Counted from the stretch's first letter, positions 38,980-48,021 are shown. The stretch: DNA of 64,000 nucleotides from Rhodobacteraceae bacterium QY30 (GCA_002356635.1 CP023454.1:1348501-1412500); one strand, 5' to 3'. A program made the numbers and translations. The notes: generated by a model not told the origin, from the letters alone.

Positions 38980-38993
38980 CCCGTTCGAACGGG
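38980..38993 (+). promoter_or_regulatory. Perfect 14-bp palindrome at the uvrA ribosome binding site
   Basis: CCCGTTCGAACGGG ends 7 bases before the uvrA ATG and includes part of the G-rich ribosome binding stretch (ACGGGGG). In RNA it can form at most a short stem. As DNA it is fully symmetric. Confidence 0.45.
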
Positions 38994-39000
38994 GGCACGG

Positions 39001-41859
39001 ATGGCCGAGCAGAAATTCATCGAGGTGCGCGGAGCGCGTGAACATAACCTCAAGAACGTCGATGTGGACATTCCGCGCGACAAACTGACCGTCATCACCG
39101 GACTTTCGGGGTCGGGCAAATCCAGCCTTGCGTTTGACACGATCTATGCCGAAGGCCAGCGCCGCTATGTCGAAAGCCTGTCGGCCTATGCGCGGCAGTT
39201 TCTGGACATGGCCGGCAAGCCCGACGTCGATCACATCTCGGGCCTGAGCCCCGCCATTTCGATCGAGCAGAAGACCACTTCGAAGAACCCGCGGTCGACG
39301 GTGGGCACCGTGACCGAGGTCTATGATTACCTGCGGCTTCTGTTCGCGCGGGTGGGGACGCCCTATTCCCCCGCCACCGGCCTGCCAATCACCGCAATGC
39401 AGGTGCAGGACATGGTCGATGCCGTTATGGCCATGCCCGAAGGCACGCGGGCTTTCCTGCTGGCCCCGGTGGTGCGCGACCGGAAGGGCGAATACCGCAA
39501 GGAAATCCTCGAACTCAGGAAGCAGGGCTTCCAGCGGCTGAAGATCGACGGCACCTTCTATGAGATCGACGAAACCCCCGAACTCGACAAGAAATTCCGC
39601 CACGACATCGACGTGGTCGTCGACCGGATCGTGGTCCGCGAAGGAATCGAGACGCGGTTGGCCGACAGCTTCCGCACCGCGCTGAACCTGGCCCAAGGCA
39701 TCGCCATCATCGAAACCGCCCCGGGAGAGGGCGCGGAACCGGAACGCATCACCTATTCAGAAAACTTCGCCTGTCCGGTTTCGGGCTTCACCATCCCGGA
39801 AATCGAACCGCGGCTCTTTTCCTTCAACGCGCCGCTGGGCGCCTGCCCGGTTTGTGATGGTCTGGGGGCCGAGTTGTTCTTTGACGAACGGCTGGTCGTG
39901 CCCGATGTGACGTTGAAGCTGAAGGACGGCGCCATCGCGGCCTGGTCCAAGACCAAGACGCCGTATTTCATCCAGACCATCGATTCCATCGCCCGCCACT
40001 ACGGGTTCGACCCCAAATCGAAATGGAAAGACCTGCCCGAAGCGGTGCAGAAGCTGTTCCTGTTCGGATCGGGCAAGGAAGAGATCAAGTTCCGCTTCGA
40101 CGAGGCGGGCCGCGTCTACGAGGTCAGCCGCACCTTCGAAGGCGTGATCCCGAACCTGGAACGGCGCTACCGCGAAACCGACAGCCAGATGATCCGCGAG
40201 GAGATGGAGCGGTTCCAGAACAGCCGCCCTTGCGGCGCCTGCCACGGCTACCGGCTGAAGCCCGAGGCGCTGGCGGTGAAGATCGCGGGGTTGCACGTGG
40301 GGCAGGTGGTCGAAAAGTCGATCCACGAGGCGCTGGACTGGATCCAGACCGTGCCCGAACACCTGAGCAACCAGAAGAACGAGATCGCCCGCGCCATCGT
40401 CAAGGAAATCCGCGAACGGCTGGGCTTTCTGGTGAACGTGGGCCTGGATTACCTGACGATGAGCCGCGCCGCCGGCACGCTCTCGGGTGGCGAAAGCCAG
40501 CGCATCCGACTGGCAAGCCAGATCGGATCGGGTTTGACGGGGGTGCTTTATGTGCTGGACGAACCCTCGATCGGCTTGCACCAGCGCGACAATGACCGGT
40601 TGCTCGCCACGCTGAAATCTCTGCGCGATCAGGGCAACACCGTTCTGGTCGTCGAACATGACGAAGACGCGATCCGCGAGGCGGACTATGTCTTTGACAT
40701 GGGGCCGGGGGCGGGGGTGCATGGCGGGATCGTTGTGGCCAAGGGCACGCCGGCCGAAATCATCGCCGATGCGGCCTCGATCACCGGGCAGTATCTGGCG
40801 GGGACGCGCGAAATCGCGGTTCCGCAGGTGCGCCGGCGCGGGAACGGCAAGACGCTGACGGTGGTGAAGGCCACGGGCAACAACTTGAAGGAGATGACGG
40901 CAACCTTCCCCTTGGGCCGCTTCATCGGCGTTACCGGAGTCTCGGGCGGCGGCAAGTCGACGCTGACGATCGAGACGCTGTACAAGAACGCCGCCATGCG
41001 CCTGAACGGCGCGCGCGAAACCCCGGCGCCGTGCGAAACGATCAAGGGGTTCGAACATCTGGACAAGGTGATCGACATTGACCAGCGCCCCATCGGCCGC
41101 ACGCCCCGGTCGAACCCGGCGACCTATACCGGCGCCTTCACGCCCATCCGCGACTGGTTCGCGGGGTTGCCGGAATCCAAGGCGCGGGGCTACCAGCCGG
41201 GCCGTTTTTCCTTCAACATCAAGGGCGGCCGCTGCGAAGCCTGCCAGGGCGACGGCGTCATCAAGATCGAGATGCACTTCCTGCCCGATGTCTATGTGAC
41301 CTGCGAAACCTGCAACGGCCACCGCTACAACCGCGAAACGCTGGAGGTGAAGTTCAAGGGCAGAAGCATCGCCGACGTGCTGGACATGACGGTCGAGGAC
41401 GCGCTGGACTTCTTCCACGCCGTGCCGTCGATCCGCGACAAGATGGCGGCGCTGGTCGAGGTGGGCTTGGGCTACGTCAAGGTGGGCCAGCAGGCCACGA
41501 CCCTGTCGGGCGGCGAGGCGCAGCGGGTGAAACTGGCCAAGGAACTGTCGCGCCGTTCCACGGGGCGGACGCTTTACATCCTGGACGAACCCACGACCGG
41601 CCTGCATTTCGAGGATGTGCGGAAATTGCTGGAAGTGCTGCACCGTCTGGTCGACCAGGGGAATACGGTGGTGGTGATCGAACACAACCTTGACGTCATC
41701 AAGACCGCCGACTGGCTGATCGACATCGGCCCCGAAGGCGGTGATGGCGGCGGGCGGATCGTGGCGGAAGGCACGCCCGAGGATGTGGCCAAGGTCCGCG
41801 AAAGCCACACCGCGCGCTATCTCGCGCCGCTTCTGAAGCGTAGGGTGGCGGCGGAGTAG
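39001..41859 (+). CDS. uvrA: Excinuclease ABC subunit A
   Basis: The 952-residue DNA-damage recognition ATPase of nucleotide excision repair has two ABC modules. Walker A motifs are G-L-S-G-S-G-K-S (34-41) and G-V-S-G-G-G-K-S-T (near 648). Zinc-finger cysteines appear as C-P-V-C and C-G-A-C in the first half and as C-E-A-C and C-E-T-C in the second. Signature motifs are L-S-G-G-E-S-Q-R and L-S-G-G-E-A-Q-R. The length is standard. The LexA box upstream indicates SOS induction. Confidence 0.98.
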   Translation: MAEQKFIEVRGAREHNLKNVDVDIPRDKLTVITGLSGSGKSSLAFDTIYAEGQRRYVESLSAYARQFLDMAGKPDVDHISGLSPAISIEQKTTSKNPRSTVGTVTEVYDYLRLLFARVGTPYSPATGLPITAMQVQDMVDAVMAMPEGTRAFLLAPVVRDRKGEYRKEILELRKQGFQRLKIDGTFYEIDETPELDKKFRHDIDVVVDRIVVREGIETRLADSFRTALNLAQGIAIIETAPGEGAEPERITYSENFACPVSGFTIPEIEPRLFSFNAPLGACPVCDGLGAELFFDERLVVPDVTLKLKDGAIAAWSKTKTPYFIQTIDSIARHYGFDPKSKWKDLPEAVQKLFLFGSGKEEIKFRFDEAGRVYEVSRTFEGVIPNLERRYRETDSQMIREEMERFQNSRPCGACHGYRLKPEALAVKIAGLHVGQVVEKSIHEALDWIQTVPEHLSNQKNEIARAIVKEIRERLGFLVNVGLDYLTMSRAAGTLSGGESQRIRLASQIGSGLTGVLYVLDEPSIGLHQRDNDRLLATLKSLRDQGNTVLVVEHDEDAIREADYVFDMGPGAGVHGGIVVAKGTPAEIIADAASITGQYLAGTREIAVPQVRRRGNGKTLTVVKATGNNLKEMTATFPLGRFIGVTGVSGGGKSTLTIETLYKNAAMRLNGARETPAPCETIKGFEHLDKVIDIDQRPIGRTPRSNPATYTGAFTPIRDWFAGLPESKARGYQPGRFSFNIKGGRCEACQGDGVIKIEMHFLPDVYVTCETCNGHRYNRETLEVKFKGRSIADVLDMTVEDALDFFHAVPSIRDKMAALVEVGLGYVKVGQQATTLSGGEAQRVKLAKELSRRSTGRTLYILDEPTTGLHFEDVRKLLEVLHRLVDQGNTVVVIEHNLDVIKTADWLIDIGPEGGDGGGRIVAEGTPEDVAKVRESHTARYLAPLLKRRVAAE

Positions 41860-41961
41860 CCTCTGCCATCACATCCGACGCTAGTGCTGGCGCCCGTTAC
41901 CTTCGGGTGACGGCATCAACTCGACGGTGCAATCCGGCACCTGCCACCTGCGGCGATGTCT

Positions 41962-42303
41962 TCAACGGTCCCGACGCGGTTCGACTGTCAGCACACGTGC
42001 GCTGCCGGCATCGACACGATAGACGAAGACCCCAAGCTCGTAGTAGCGCCAGTGGCCGTCCACGGGCGGCAGGTGATGGCGCGCGGTGTCGATGACCATC
42101 GAGTGGTCGTAGACCGGAAAGACCTCACCGGGGGCGAAAGCGGGCTTGCTGCGCTGTGCGGCAGCCACGCGGATGAACTTGGCGCTTTGCATCGCCTGAC
42201 CTTGGCCCAGAGTGATCTCGGCGGCGGCGGCAAGGGGCAGAAACAACAAGAGGGGCGCCAGAAGTCTGAGCGCCCCCCGGATCGAAGGATAACCGGGTGT
42301 CAT
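41962..42303 (-). CDS. Small secreted protein, possibly RcnB-like
   Basis: The 113-residue protein has a signal peptide (about 1-28, L-L-L-F-L-P-L-A-A-A-A). The mature part includes F-A-P-G-E-V-F-P-V-Y-D-H, a P-P-V-D-G-H-W-R-Y-Y segment and an ending like V-Y-R-V-D-A-G-S-A-R. The P-P-x-G-x-W-x-x-x-x-x-x-Y-R-x-D pattern resembles RcnB/DUF-type periplasmic proteins. Function is unknown. It lies 103 bases beyond uvrA in convergent orientation; that gap holds nothing I recognise. Confidence 0.6.
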   Translation of the reverse strand: MTPGYPSIRGALRLLAPLLLFLPLAAAAEITLGQGQAMQSAKFIRVAAAQRSKPAFAPGEVFPVYDHSMVIDTARHHLPPVDGHWRYYELGVFVYRVDAGSARVLTVEPRRDR

Positions 42304-42376
42304 GAGGGGGCTCTTCGATGAGGGGTCTCTTCCGACCCGAACCCGAAACCCCGTCGGGATGTTCCCGTCTAGCCGA

Positions 42377-42586
42377 TCATTCCCGTTTCAACGGGCAGGT
42401 GTTGATTCCCAGAAGCGAATACAGCGGGCAGGTCCGCAGCAGGCCGGTCGCCAAGGCCAGAACCCCGAGGATAAGGAACAGCAGGCGGAAGCCATGTCCG
42501 GGCAGCAGGAACCACGCCAGAAGGAAGGCAATTCCAACAACGATGCGAAGGATGCGGTCTATACCGCCGACATTGGTCTGAAACAT
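42377..42586 (-). CDS. DUF2892 small membrane protein
   Basis: The 69-residue protein has two hydrophobic helices and the start N-V-G-G-I-D-R-I-L-R-I-V-V-G, with the end T-C-P-L-Y-S-L-L-G-I-N-T-C. This is DUF2892, the membrane part found fused to rhodanese in YgaP. Two conserved cysteines flank L-Y-S-L-L-G-I-N-T. The start at 42586 follows AGGAGAG. The leader can hide that ribosome binding site in a hairpin. Confidence 0.82.
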   Translation of the reverse strand: MFQTNVGGIDRILRIVVGIAFLLAWFLLPGHGFRLLFLILGVLALATGLLRTCPLYSLLGINTCPLKRE

Positions 42587-42590
42587 CCGA

Positions 42591-42622
42591 CTCTCCTGAA
42601 AATCCATTCTGGATGAGGAGAG
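42591..42622 (-). promoter_or_regulatory. Leader hairpin pairing the Shine-Dalgarno of the DUF2892 gene
   Basis: In the minus-strand transcript CTCTCCT (42616-42622 read in reverse) pairs with the ribosome binding site AGGAGAG (42591-42597), four bases before the ATG. An inner stem ATCCA/TGGAT with loop GAA stabilises it. The pairing would block translation until opened, in the manner of an RNA thermometer or a ligand- or protein-controlled leader. Confidence 0.5.
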
Positions 42623-42682
42623 CATACCACGACTTTGGTCCCGCAGCGGTGACAAGGATTGCAGACCAGCTGTGCAGAAAAA

Positions 42683-42714
42683 ACGGAATGGCGCCGGATT
42701 GGGCGCCATTCCGT
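42683..42714 (-). terminator. Intrinsic terminator of the 42724-43167 gene
   Basis: A perfect 13-bp stem ACGGAATGGCGCC / GGCGCCATTCCGT with a 6-base loop lies 10 bases after the stop on the minus strand and is followed by TTTTTTC. Confidence 0.88.
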
Positions 42715-42723
42715 ATGGATTCA

Positions 42724-43167
42724 TCAGTTCAGCAACGCGCGGGCCACGGCCATGAAGTCGAGGATCCGGCCCGTCTTGCTGTCAACCCGCACGACCTGGT
42801 TGCCGATGATCGCGTAGCGTTCGCCCCGACGAAGCGGCTCCAGCTGGTAACGGTAGGGATCATCGATGTAGCGATAATCGTAGTCGCGCAGGTATCCGCC
42901 GCGATCGACACGACGGTAACGCGGACGATAGTCGTCATCGTCGTCCTCGTACCGCTCGCCGTAGCGGCTGTCGCGCTTCGCCAAGCCGGGCGGACGGCAG
43001 CCATTGTGCTTCTTCGCCAGGCCCGGCGGGCAGCCCCGGATGCGATAGCTTTGTTCGTAGCGGTCCGAGTGGCGCTTCTTCTTGTGCTTGCCGCCATCGG
43101 CCAGGGCCGGGACGGCCGCCAGCGACAGGGCCACCGCAGCCGCGACGCAAATTCTGGATAGGAACAT
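42724..43167 (-). CDS. Secreted RcnB-like basic/acidic repeat protein
   Basis: The 147-residue protein has a signal peptide (about 1-23) and a Lys/His-rich stretch (K-H-K-K-K-R-H). Two copies of a C-[R]-P-P-G-L-A-K motif and an Asp/Arg-rich middle follow. An RcnB-type end (Y-A-I-I-G-N-Q-V-V-R-V-D-S-K-T-G-R-I-L) closes it. Similar proteins are often mislabelled as excinuclease subunits in databases; no nuclease or ATPase feature is present. The role is unknown; the His and Asp runs could bind metal ions in the periplasm. Confidence 0.75.
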   Translation of the reverse strand: MFLSRICVAAAVALSLAAVPALADGGKHKKKRHSDRYEQSYRIRGCPPGLAKKHNGCRPPGLAKRDSRYGERYEDDDDDYRPRYRRVDRGGYLRDYDYRYIDDPYRYQLEPLRRGERYAIIGNQVVRVDSKTGRILDFMAVARALLN

Positions 43168-43206
43168 GCGCTGTCTCCTTCATGTGTTGGCGTTCTATAA
43201 CTCCCT

Positions 43207-43233
43207 CGAAGCGGAAAAGAACAACCCGCTTCG
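43207..43233. promoter_or_regulatory. Inverted repeat upstream of the RcnB-like gene
   Basis: Perfect 8-bp arms CGAAGCGG and CCGCTTCG are separated by 11 A-rich bases, 40-66 bases upstream of the gene start. This could be an operator. The 43168-43356 interval contains only this and the mmsA terminator. Confidence 0.4.
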
Positions 43234-43306
43234 GCGATCGGCCAAAGGTCGCTCATCCGGCGGCAACAAAATTCAGCTTAATCAAGCTTCTGTTGCAAGA
43301 TCATAA

Positions 43307-43335
43307 ACAAAAAGGGCGGCCCGAAGGCCGCCCTT
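43307..43335 (-). terminator. Intrinsic terminator of mmsA
   Basis: A perfect 10-bp stem AAGGGCGGCC / GGCCGCCCTT with loop CGAA (43312-43335) lies 21 bases after the mmsA stop and is followed on the minus strand by TTTTTG. Confidence 0.9.
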
Positions 43336-43356
43336 CCGAGAGCAGGTGAAGGCAGG

Positions 43357-44856
43357 TCAGTCCATCGCCTTGAAGTTCAGCGACGCGCCTTCCTTGATGC
43401 CCGAGGGCCAGCGCGAGGTGATGGTCTTCGTGCGGGTGTAGAAGCGGAAGCTGTCCGGTCCGTGCTGGTTCAGGTCGCCGAAGGACGATTTCTTCCAGCC
43501 GCCGAAGGTGTGATAGGCCAGCGGCACCGGGATCGGCACGTTGATCCCGATCATGCCGACGTTGATGCGGTGCGCGAAATCACGTGCCGTGTCGCCATCG
43601 CGGGTGAAGATCGCGGTGCCGTTGCCGTATTCGTGGTCCATCGCGTAGGACAGCGCCTCTTCGTAGGTCTTGGCGCGGACGGTCGACAGAACCGGCCCGA
43701 AGATTTCCTTGCGGTAGATGTCCATGTCGGTGGTGACATGGTCGAACAGGTGCGGACCGACGAAGAAGCCGTTTTCATAGCCCTGCAGCTTGAAGTTGCG
43801 GCCATCGACCACCAGCTTCGCGCCCTGAGCCACGCCCGATTCCACCAGCTTCAGGATGTTGGCCTGCGCTGCCGCGGTCACGACGGGGCCATAGTCCACA
43901 TCGTTGCCAGCGGTCCAGGGGCCGACCTTCAGCTTTTCGATCCGCGGAATCAGTCGTTCGATCAGCGCATCGGCGGTGGCATCGCCCACCGGCACCGCGA
44001 CCGAGATCGCCATGCAGCGTTCGCCCGCCGCGCCAAAGCCCGCACCCACCAGCGCGTCGGCGGCCTGATCCAGGTCCGCGTCCGGCATGATGATCATGTG
44101 GTTCTTCGCGCCGCCGAAGCACTGCACGCGTTTGCCGTTCGCACAGCCGCGGCTGTAGATGTATTCGGCGATGGGGGTCGAACCGACGAAGCCCACGCCG
44201 GAAATCTGCGGGTTGTCGAGGATCGCGTCGACGGATTCCTTGTCACCGTTGACGACCTGGAGCACGCCATCCGGAAGCCCCGCTTCCTTCAGCAGTTCCG
44301 CCAGCATCAGCGGTACGGACGGATCGCGCTCCGACGGCTTCAGGATGAAGGCGTTGCCGCAAGACAGGGCCGGGCCCATCTTCCACAGCGGAATCATCGC
44401 CGGGAAGTTGAAGGGCGTGATGCCCGCCGCCACGCCGATGGGCTGGCGCATCGAATACATGTCGATGCCGGGGCCGGCGCTGTCGGTGAATTCGCCCTTC
44501 AGCAGATGCGGCGCGCCGGTGCAGAATTCGATCACTTCCAGACCGCGCTGGACGTCACCCTTGGCGTCGGGGAAGGTCTTGCCATGTTCCGACGACAGCG
44601 CCTCGGCCAGCTTGTCCATGTCGCGGTTGATCAGGCGGACGAACTCCATCATCACGCGGGCGCGGCGCTGCGGGTTCGTGGCGCCCCAGGCAACCTGTGC
44701 GCGTGCCGCGTCGGCGGTGGCGGCGTCCAGTTCAGCCTTGCTGGCCAGCGCCACCTTCGCCTGAACCTCGCCGGTGGCGGGGTTGAAGACATCCGCGAAA
44801 CGGCCCGACGTCCCCTTGACGTGCTTGCCGTTGATCCAGTGTCCGATTTCCTTCAT
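43357..44856 (-). CDS. mmsA: CoA-acylating methylmalonate-semialdehyde dehydrogenase
   Basis: The 499-residue aldehyde dehydrogenase converts methylmalonate or malonate semialdehyde to propionyl- or acetyl-CoA in valine and inositol/beta-alanine breakdown. The catalytic cysteine is Cys281 in G-E-R-C-M-A-I, the cofactor segment is F-V-G-S-T-P-I, and the MMSDH signature P-F-N-F-P-A-M-I-P-L-W is present. The Glu used by hydrolytic ALDHs is absent at Q-C-F-G-G-A-K-N-H, as expected for the CoA-dependent type. A LysR-family gene diverges from it 123 bases away and is the likely regulator. Confidence 0.94.
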   Translation of the reverse strand: MKEIGHWINGKHVKGTSGRFADVFNPATGEVQAKVALASKAELDAATADAARAQVAWGATNPQRRARVMMEFVRLINRDMDKLAEALSSEHGKTFPDAKGDVQRGLEVIEFCTGAPHLLKGEFTDSAGPGIDMYSMRQPIGVAAGITPFNFPAMIPLWKMGPALSCGNAFILKPSERDPSVPLMLAELLKEAGLPDGVLQVVNGDKESVDAILDNPQISGVGFVGSTPIAEYIYSRGCANGKRVQCFGGAKNHMIIMPDADLDQAADALVGAGFGAAGERCMAISVAVPVGDATADALIERLIPRIEKLKVGPWTAGNDVDYGPVVTAAAQANILKLVESGVAQGAKLVVDGRNFKLQGYENGFFVGPHLFDHVTTDMDIYRKEIFGPVLSTVRAKTYEEALSYAMDHEYGNGTAIFTRDGDTARDFAHRINVGMIGINVPIPVPLAYHTFGGWKKSSFGDLNQHGPDSFRFYTRTKTITSRWPSGIKEGASLNFKAMD

Positions 44857-44979
44857 CGCTGATCTTCCCTCCGGGGTCGCCTTGCGCCAGTCTGCGCGAT
44901 GGACCGGTTATAGTCTTGCATTTTTTCCTGAAACACCGGCAGTTTTCCAAAAAGGTTTTGCGAAATTGCGGGTGCGGTT

Positions 44980-45870
44980 GTGGACTGGGATGATCTGCGG
45001 GTGTTTCTGGCGGTAGCGCGCAGCGATGGGCTGACAGGTGCGGGCAAGGTGCTGCGGCTGGACCCTGCGACCGTGGGACGCCGCATCGCCCGGCTGGAGG
45101 AAGCCTGCGCGGCGGCGCTGTTCGTCAAGTCTCCGCAAGGCTATGCGCTCACCGAGGCGGGGCAGAGGATGCTGTCCCATGCCGTGACGGTCGAACAGGG
45201 GGTGCAGGCGGCGGCCGATGCGCTGCACGGGGATACCGAACGGCTGTCGGGCCAGATCCGCATCGGGGCACCCGATGGCTGCGCGAACTTCCTGTTGCCG
45301 CAGGTCTGCGCCCGGATCTGCGACCAGAACCCGGGGCTGGAGGTGCAGATCGTGGCGCTGCCGCGGGTCTTCAACCTGTCGCGGCGCGAAGCCGACATGG
45401 CCGTGGCGGTCAGCCGGCCATCGGCCGGACGGGTGACGGTGCAGAAGCTGGCCGATTATCACCTGCATCTGGCCGCCGCGCAAAGCTATCTGGAAAAAAG
45501 TCCGCCGCTGGCCAGCCCGGCAGACCTGCACCAGCATCGGTTGGTGGGCTACATCCCCGACATGATCTTCGACAAGGAACTTGACTACCTGTCCGAGGTC
45601 GGGGCCGGGACCGTCGCGCTTGCGTCGAATTCGGTCTCGGTGCAGTTCAACTGGCTGCGCGTCGGGGCCGGGATCGGCATCGTCCACGACTTCGCGATCC
45701 CATTCGCGCCCGAAATCCGCCGGGTGCTGACCGACCAGATCAGCCTGCGCCGCAGCTTCTGGCTGATCCGCCACGCCGATGACCGCAGGCTGGATCGCCT
45801 GTCGCGTTTCGCCGAGGCGCTGGCGGTGGAATTCCGGCGCGAACTGTCGCGGTTGGAAGCCTTGGCTTGA
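44980..45870 (+). CDS. LysR-family transcriptional regulator
   Basis: The 296-residue regulator has an N-terminal winged HTH (about 1-60: D-W-D-D-L-R-V-F-L-A-V-A-R, then P-A-T-V-G-R-R-I-A-R-L-E) and a C-terminal periplasmic-binding-like effector domain. It starts at GTG. It diverges from mmsA, so by LysR convention it probably senses an amino-acid-catabolism intermediate and controls mmsA and itself. The intervening sequence has AT-rich imperfect repeats around 44920-44970 but no site I can fix. Confidence 0.9.
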   Translation: MDWDDLRVFLAVARSDGLTGAGKVLRLDPATVGRRIARLEEACAAALFVKSPQGYALTEAGQRMLSHAVTVEQGVQAAADALHGDTERLSGQIRIGAPDGCANFLLPQVCARICDQNPGLEVQIVALPRVFNLSRREADMAVAVSRPSAGRVTVQKLADYHLHLAAAQSYLEKSPPLASPADLHQHRLVGYIPDMIFDKELDYLSEVGAGTVALASNSVSVQFNWLRVGAGIGIVHDFAIPFAPEIRRVLTDQISLRRSFWLIRHADDRRLDRLSRFAEALAVEFRRELSRLEALA

Positions 45871-45928
45871 CAGAAAAGTCGTGCGCGTTCAACCATGAAG
45901 CCAAGATGACGACGCATAGGAGGCGCTC

Positions 45929-46363
45929 ATGAAGGTCCATCAAATCCTGCGGGCAAAAGCGGTGGCCAAGGTCACGACAGTGATGCCGGGATCGAGCGTG
46001 GCCGATGCGGCGCGCCTTCTGGCCGAACGCCGGTTCGGTGCCGTCATCGTGTCGGACGATGGTGAAAGGGCGCTGGGGATCCTGTCGGAGCGCGATATCG
46101 TGCGCGACCTGGGGCGGCGCGGCCCGGAATGCCTGGCCGACCGAGTGGAAGAACTGATGACGCGCAACATCATCACCTGCGCGCCCGAAGACGATGCGCA
46201 GAGCGTTCTGGAAACGATGACCAACGGCCGGTTCCGGCACATGCCCGTCGTGCGCGACGGCCGCATGGTGGGCATCATCTCGATCGGGGATGTGGTCGCG
46301 GCGCGGCTTTCCGAACTGAAGATGGAACGCGATGCGCTGGAAGGGATGATCGCCGGGAACTGA
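45929..46363 (+). CDS. Twin CBS-domain protein
   Basis: The 144-residue protein consists of two CBS repeats (about 10-60 and 75-130). Conserved ends are L-G-I-L-S-E-R-D-I-V-R and M-V-G-I-I-S-I-G-D-V-V. Paired CBS domains bind adenine nucleotides or SAM and usually sense energy state. The protein has no output domain, so it probably acts by binding a partner. AGGAGG-like sequence precedes the ATG. A TTGACA lies 60 bases upstream and may be its -35. Confidence 0.88.
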   Translation: MKVHQILRAKAVAKVTTVMPGSSVADAARLLAERRFGAVIVSDDGERALGILSERDIVRDLGRRGPECLADRVEELMTRNIITCAPEDDAQSVLETMTNGRFRHMPVVRDGRMVGIISIGDVVAARLSELKMERDALEGMIAGN

Positions 46364-46393
46364 GAAAGCTGCGCCGCGGCACTTGCAATTTCT

Positions 46394-46412
46394 CACGCAA
46401 TATTGTTGCGTG
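46394..46412. promoter_or_regulatory. Inverted repeat in the coaD leader
   Basis: CACGCAA-TATTG-TTGCGTG has perfect 7-bp arms and lies 33-51 bases before the coaD TTG start. It may be an operator or a small hairpin. Confidence 0.4.
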
Positions 46413-46444
46413 TCGCCGCTGACTGCCCAAAAGGGGGATTGCAT

Positions 46445-46951
46445 TTGCGCATCGGGCTTTATCCGGGAACATTCGATCCCATCACCCTGGGCCATACCGA
46501 CATCATCCAGCGCGCCATGCAGCTGGTTGACCGTCTGGTCATCGGCGTTGCCATCAACCGCGACAAGGGGCCTCTGTTTTCGCTGGAGGAGCGGGTCGCC
46601 ATGGTCGAGGCCGAGTGCGCCGGGATCGTGAAGGAATGCGGCGGCGAAATCGTCGTCCATCCCTTCGAGAACCTGCTGATCGACTGTGCCCGCGACGTGG
46701 GCGCCACGGTCATCGTCCGTGGACTGCGCGCGGTGGCGGATTTCGAATATGAGTTCCAGATGGTCGGCATGAACCGGGCGTTGGACAATTCGATCGAGAC
46801 GGTGTTCCTGATGGCGGATGCCCGCCGCCAGGCCATCGCCTCGAAGCTGGTCAAGGAAATTGCCCGTCTGGGCGGCGACGTGTCGAAATTCGTCACGCCG
46901 CCCGTGCACCAGGCGCTGCGCACCCGCTTCCCGGTCAGCGCGAAGCCCTGA
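46445..46951 (+). CDS. coaD: Phosphopantetheine adenylyltransferase
   Basis: The 168-residue enzyme makes dephospho-CoA, the penultimate step of CoA synthesis. Nucleotidyltransferase motifs are Y-P-G-T-F-D-P-I-T-L-G-H-T-D (T/HxGH-type) and, at the end, I-A-S-K-L-V-K-E-I-A. The reading frame has no ATG at the right place. The product starting R-I-G-L-Y-P-G-T requires the TTG at 46445, six bases after AGGGGGA. A weak start may keep CoaD low. The gene converges with gap. Confidence 0.92.
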   Translation: MRIGLYPGTFDPITLGHTDIIQRAMQLVDRLVIGVAINRDKGPLFSLEERVAMVEAECAGIVKECGGEIVVHPFENLLIDCARDVGATVIVRGLRAVADFEYEFQMVGMNRALDNSIETVFLMADARRQAIASKLVKEIARLGGDVSKFVTPPVHQALRTRFPVSAKP

Positions 46952-46961
46952 CGCCGCGCTG

Positions 46962-47963
46962 CTACATCAGCCTGCCCATCGCCACGGCCACATCGGCCAT
47001 GCGGTTGGAGAAGCCCCATTCGTTGTCATACCATGACAGGATGCGCACCATGCGACCGTCCATGACCTTGGTCTGGTCCATGTGGAAGATCGATGATCGT
47101 GAATCATGGTTGAAGTCGGACGAGACATTCGGCCGGTCCGTGATTCCCAGAATACCCGCCAGCGGCCCGTCCGCGGCCGTTCGGATGGCCGCGTTGACCT
47201 CCTCGACCGAGGTGTCGCGTCCGGCCTCGAACACCAGGTCCACCGCCGAAACATTGGGCGTCGGCACCCGGATCGCCACGCCGTCCAGCTTGCCGTTCAG
47301 CTCCGGCAGCACCAGTCCCACCGCCTTGGCAGCGCCGGTCGAAGTGGGGATGATGCTCAGGGCCGCGGCGCGCGCCCGGTACAGATCCTTGTGATAGGTG
47401 TCCAGTGTCGGCTGGTCGCCGGTATAGCTGTGGATGGTGGTCATGAAGCCGCGCACGATCCCCACCGCATCGTTCAGCACCTTGGCCACGGGCGCCAGGC
47501 AGTTCGTCGTGCAGGAGGCGCAGGAAACCACCCGGTCGTCGGCGGTCAGGGTGTCATGGTTGACGCCGTAGACGATGGTCTTGTCCGCGCCCTTGGACGG
47601 GGCCGAGACCAGAACCCGCCGGGCCCCGTTTTCCAGATGCACGGCGGCCTTGTCTCGGTCGGTAAAGATGCCGGTGCATTCCAGGACGATATCGACATGA
47701 TTCCACGGCAACTCGGCCGGATTGCGCAGCGCCGTCACCTCGATCGGGCCGCGGCCCACGTCCAGCGTGGTTGCCGTTGTCCGCACCTCGACTGGAAAGC
47801 GACCGTGAACGCTGTCGAATTGCAGCAGGTGAGCATTCGTCTCGACCGGACCCAGGTCGTTGATGGCGACGACCTCGATATCGGTGCGACCGGATTCGAT
47901 GATCGCGCGCAGGATATTGCGCCCGATGCGCCCAAAGCCGTTGATTGCTACCGTAACTGCCAT
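46962..47963 (-). CDS. gap: Glyceraldehyde-3-phosphate dehydrogenase, NAD-type
   Basis: The 333-residue enzyme catalyses the glycolytic oxidation of glyceraldehyde-3-phosphate. The NAD-binding start is I-N-G-F-G-R-I-G-R, and Asp36 in I-N-D-L marks NAD preference. The catalytic Cys151 lies in [10 protein letters not shown] second GAPDH gene lies just upstream on the same strand. A near-palindromic LacI-type operator lies 43-58 bases before the start, so this copy has its own promoter. Confidence 0.94.
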   Translation of the reverse strand: MAVTVAINGFGRIGRNILRAIIESGRTDIEVVAINDLGPVETNAHLLQFDSVHGRFPVEVRTTATTLDVGRGPIEVTALRNPAELPWNHVDIVLECTGIFTDRDKAAVHLENGARRVLVSAPSKGADKTIVYGVNHDTLTADDRVVSCASCTTNCLAPVAKVLNDAVGIVRGFMTTIHSYTGDQPTLDTYHKDLYRARAAALSIIPTSTGAAKAVGLVLPELNGKLDGVAIRVPTPNVSAVDLVFEAGRDTSVEEVNAAIRTAADGPLAGILGITDRPNVSSDFNHDSRSSIFHMDQTKVMDGRMVRILSWYDNEWGFSNRMADVAVAMGRLM

Positions 47964-48005
47964 GATGTCCTCCTGATCGGGGATGGCCCTGCGCGTGGCC
48001 GGGGC

Positions 48006-48021
48006 CTGTTAACGCTAACAG
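48006..48021. promoter_or_regulatory. LacI-type operator at the first gap gene
   Basis: CTGTTA-ACGC-TAACAG has perfect 6-bp arms around a central CG, the pattern of LacI-family central-carbon regulators such as CceR/PckR in alphaproteobacteria. It lies in the promoter region of the 46962-47963 gene. Confidence 0.6.

Noticed and set aside
39757-41808. 683-codon open frame antisense to uvrA
   Set aside because: Shadow of UvrA; composition rich in His/Arg/Gly/Gln and no domain. The UvrA reading is unambiguous.
42724-43167. Excinuclease subunit A, a database-style name for this protein
   Set aside because: The 147-residue secreted protein has no ABC or nuclease feature. The true uvrA is at 39001-41859.
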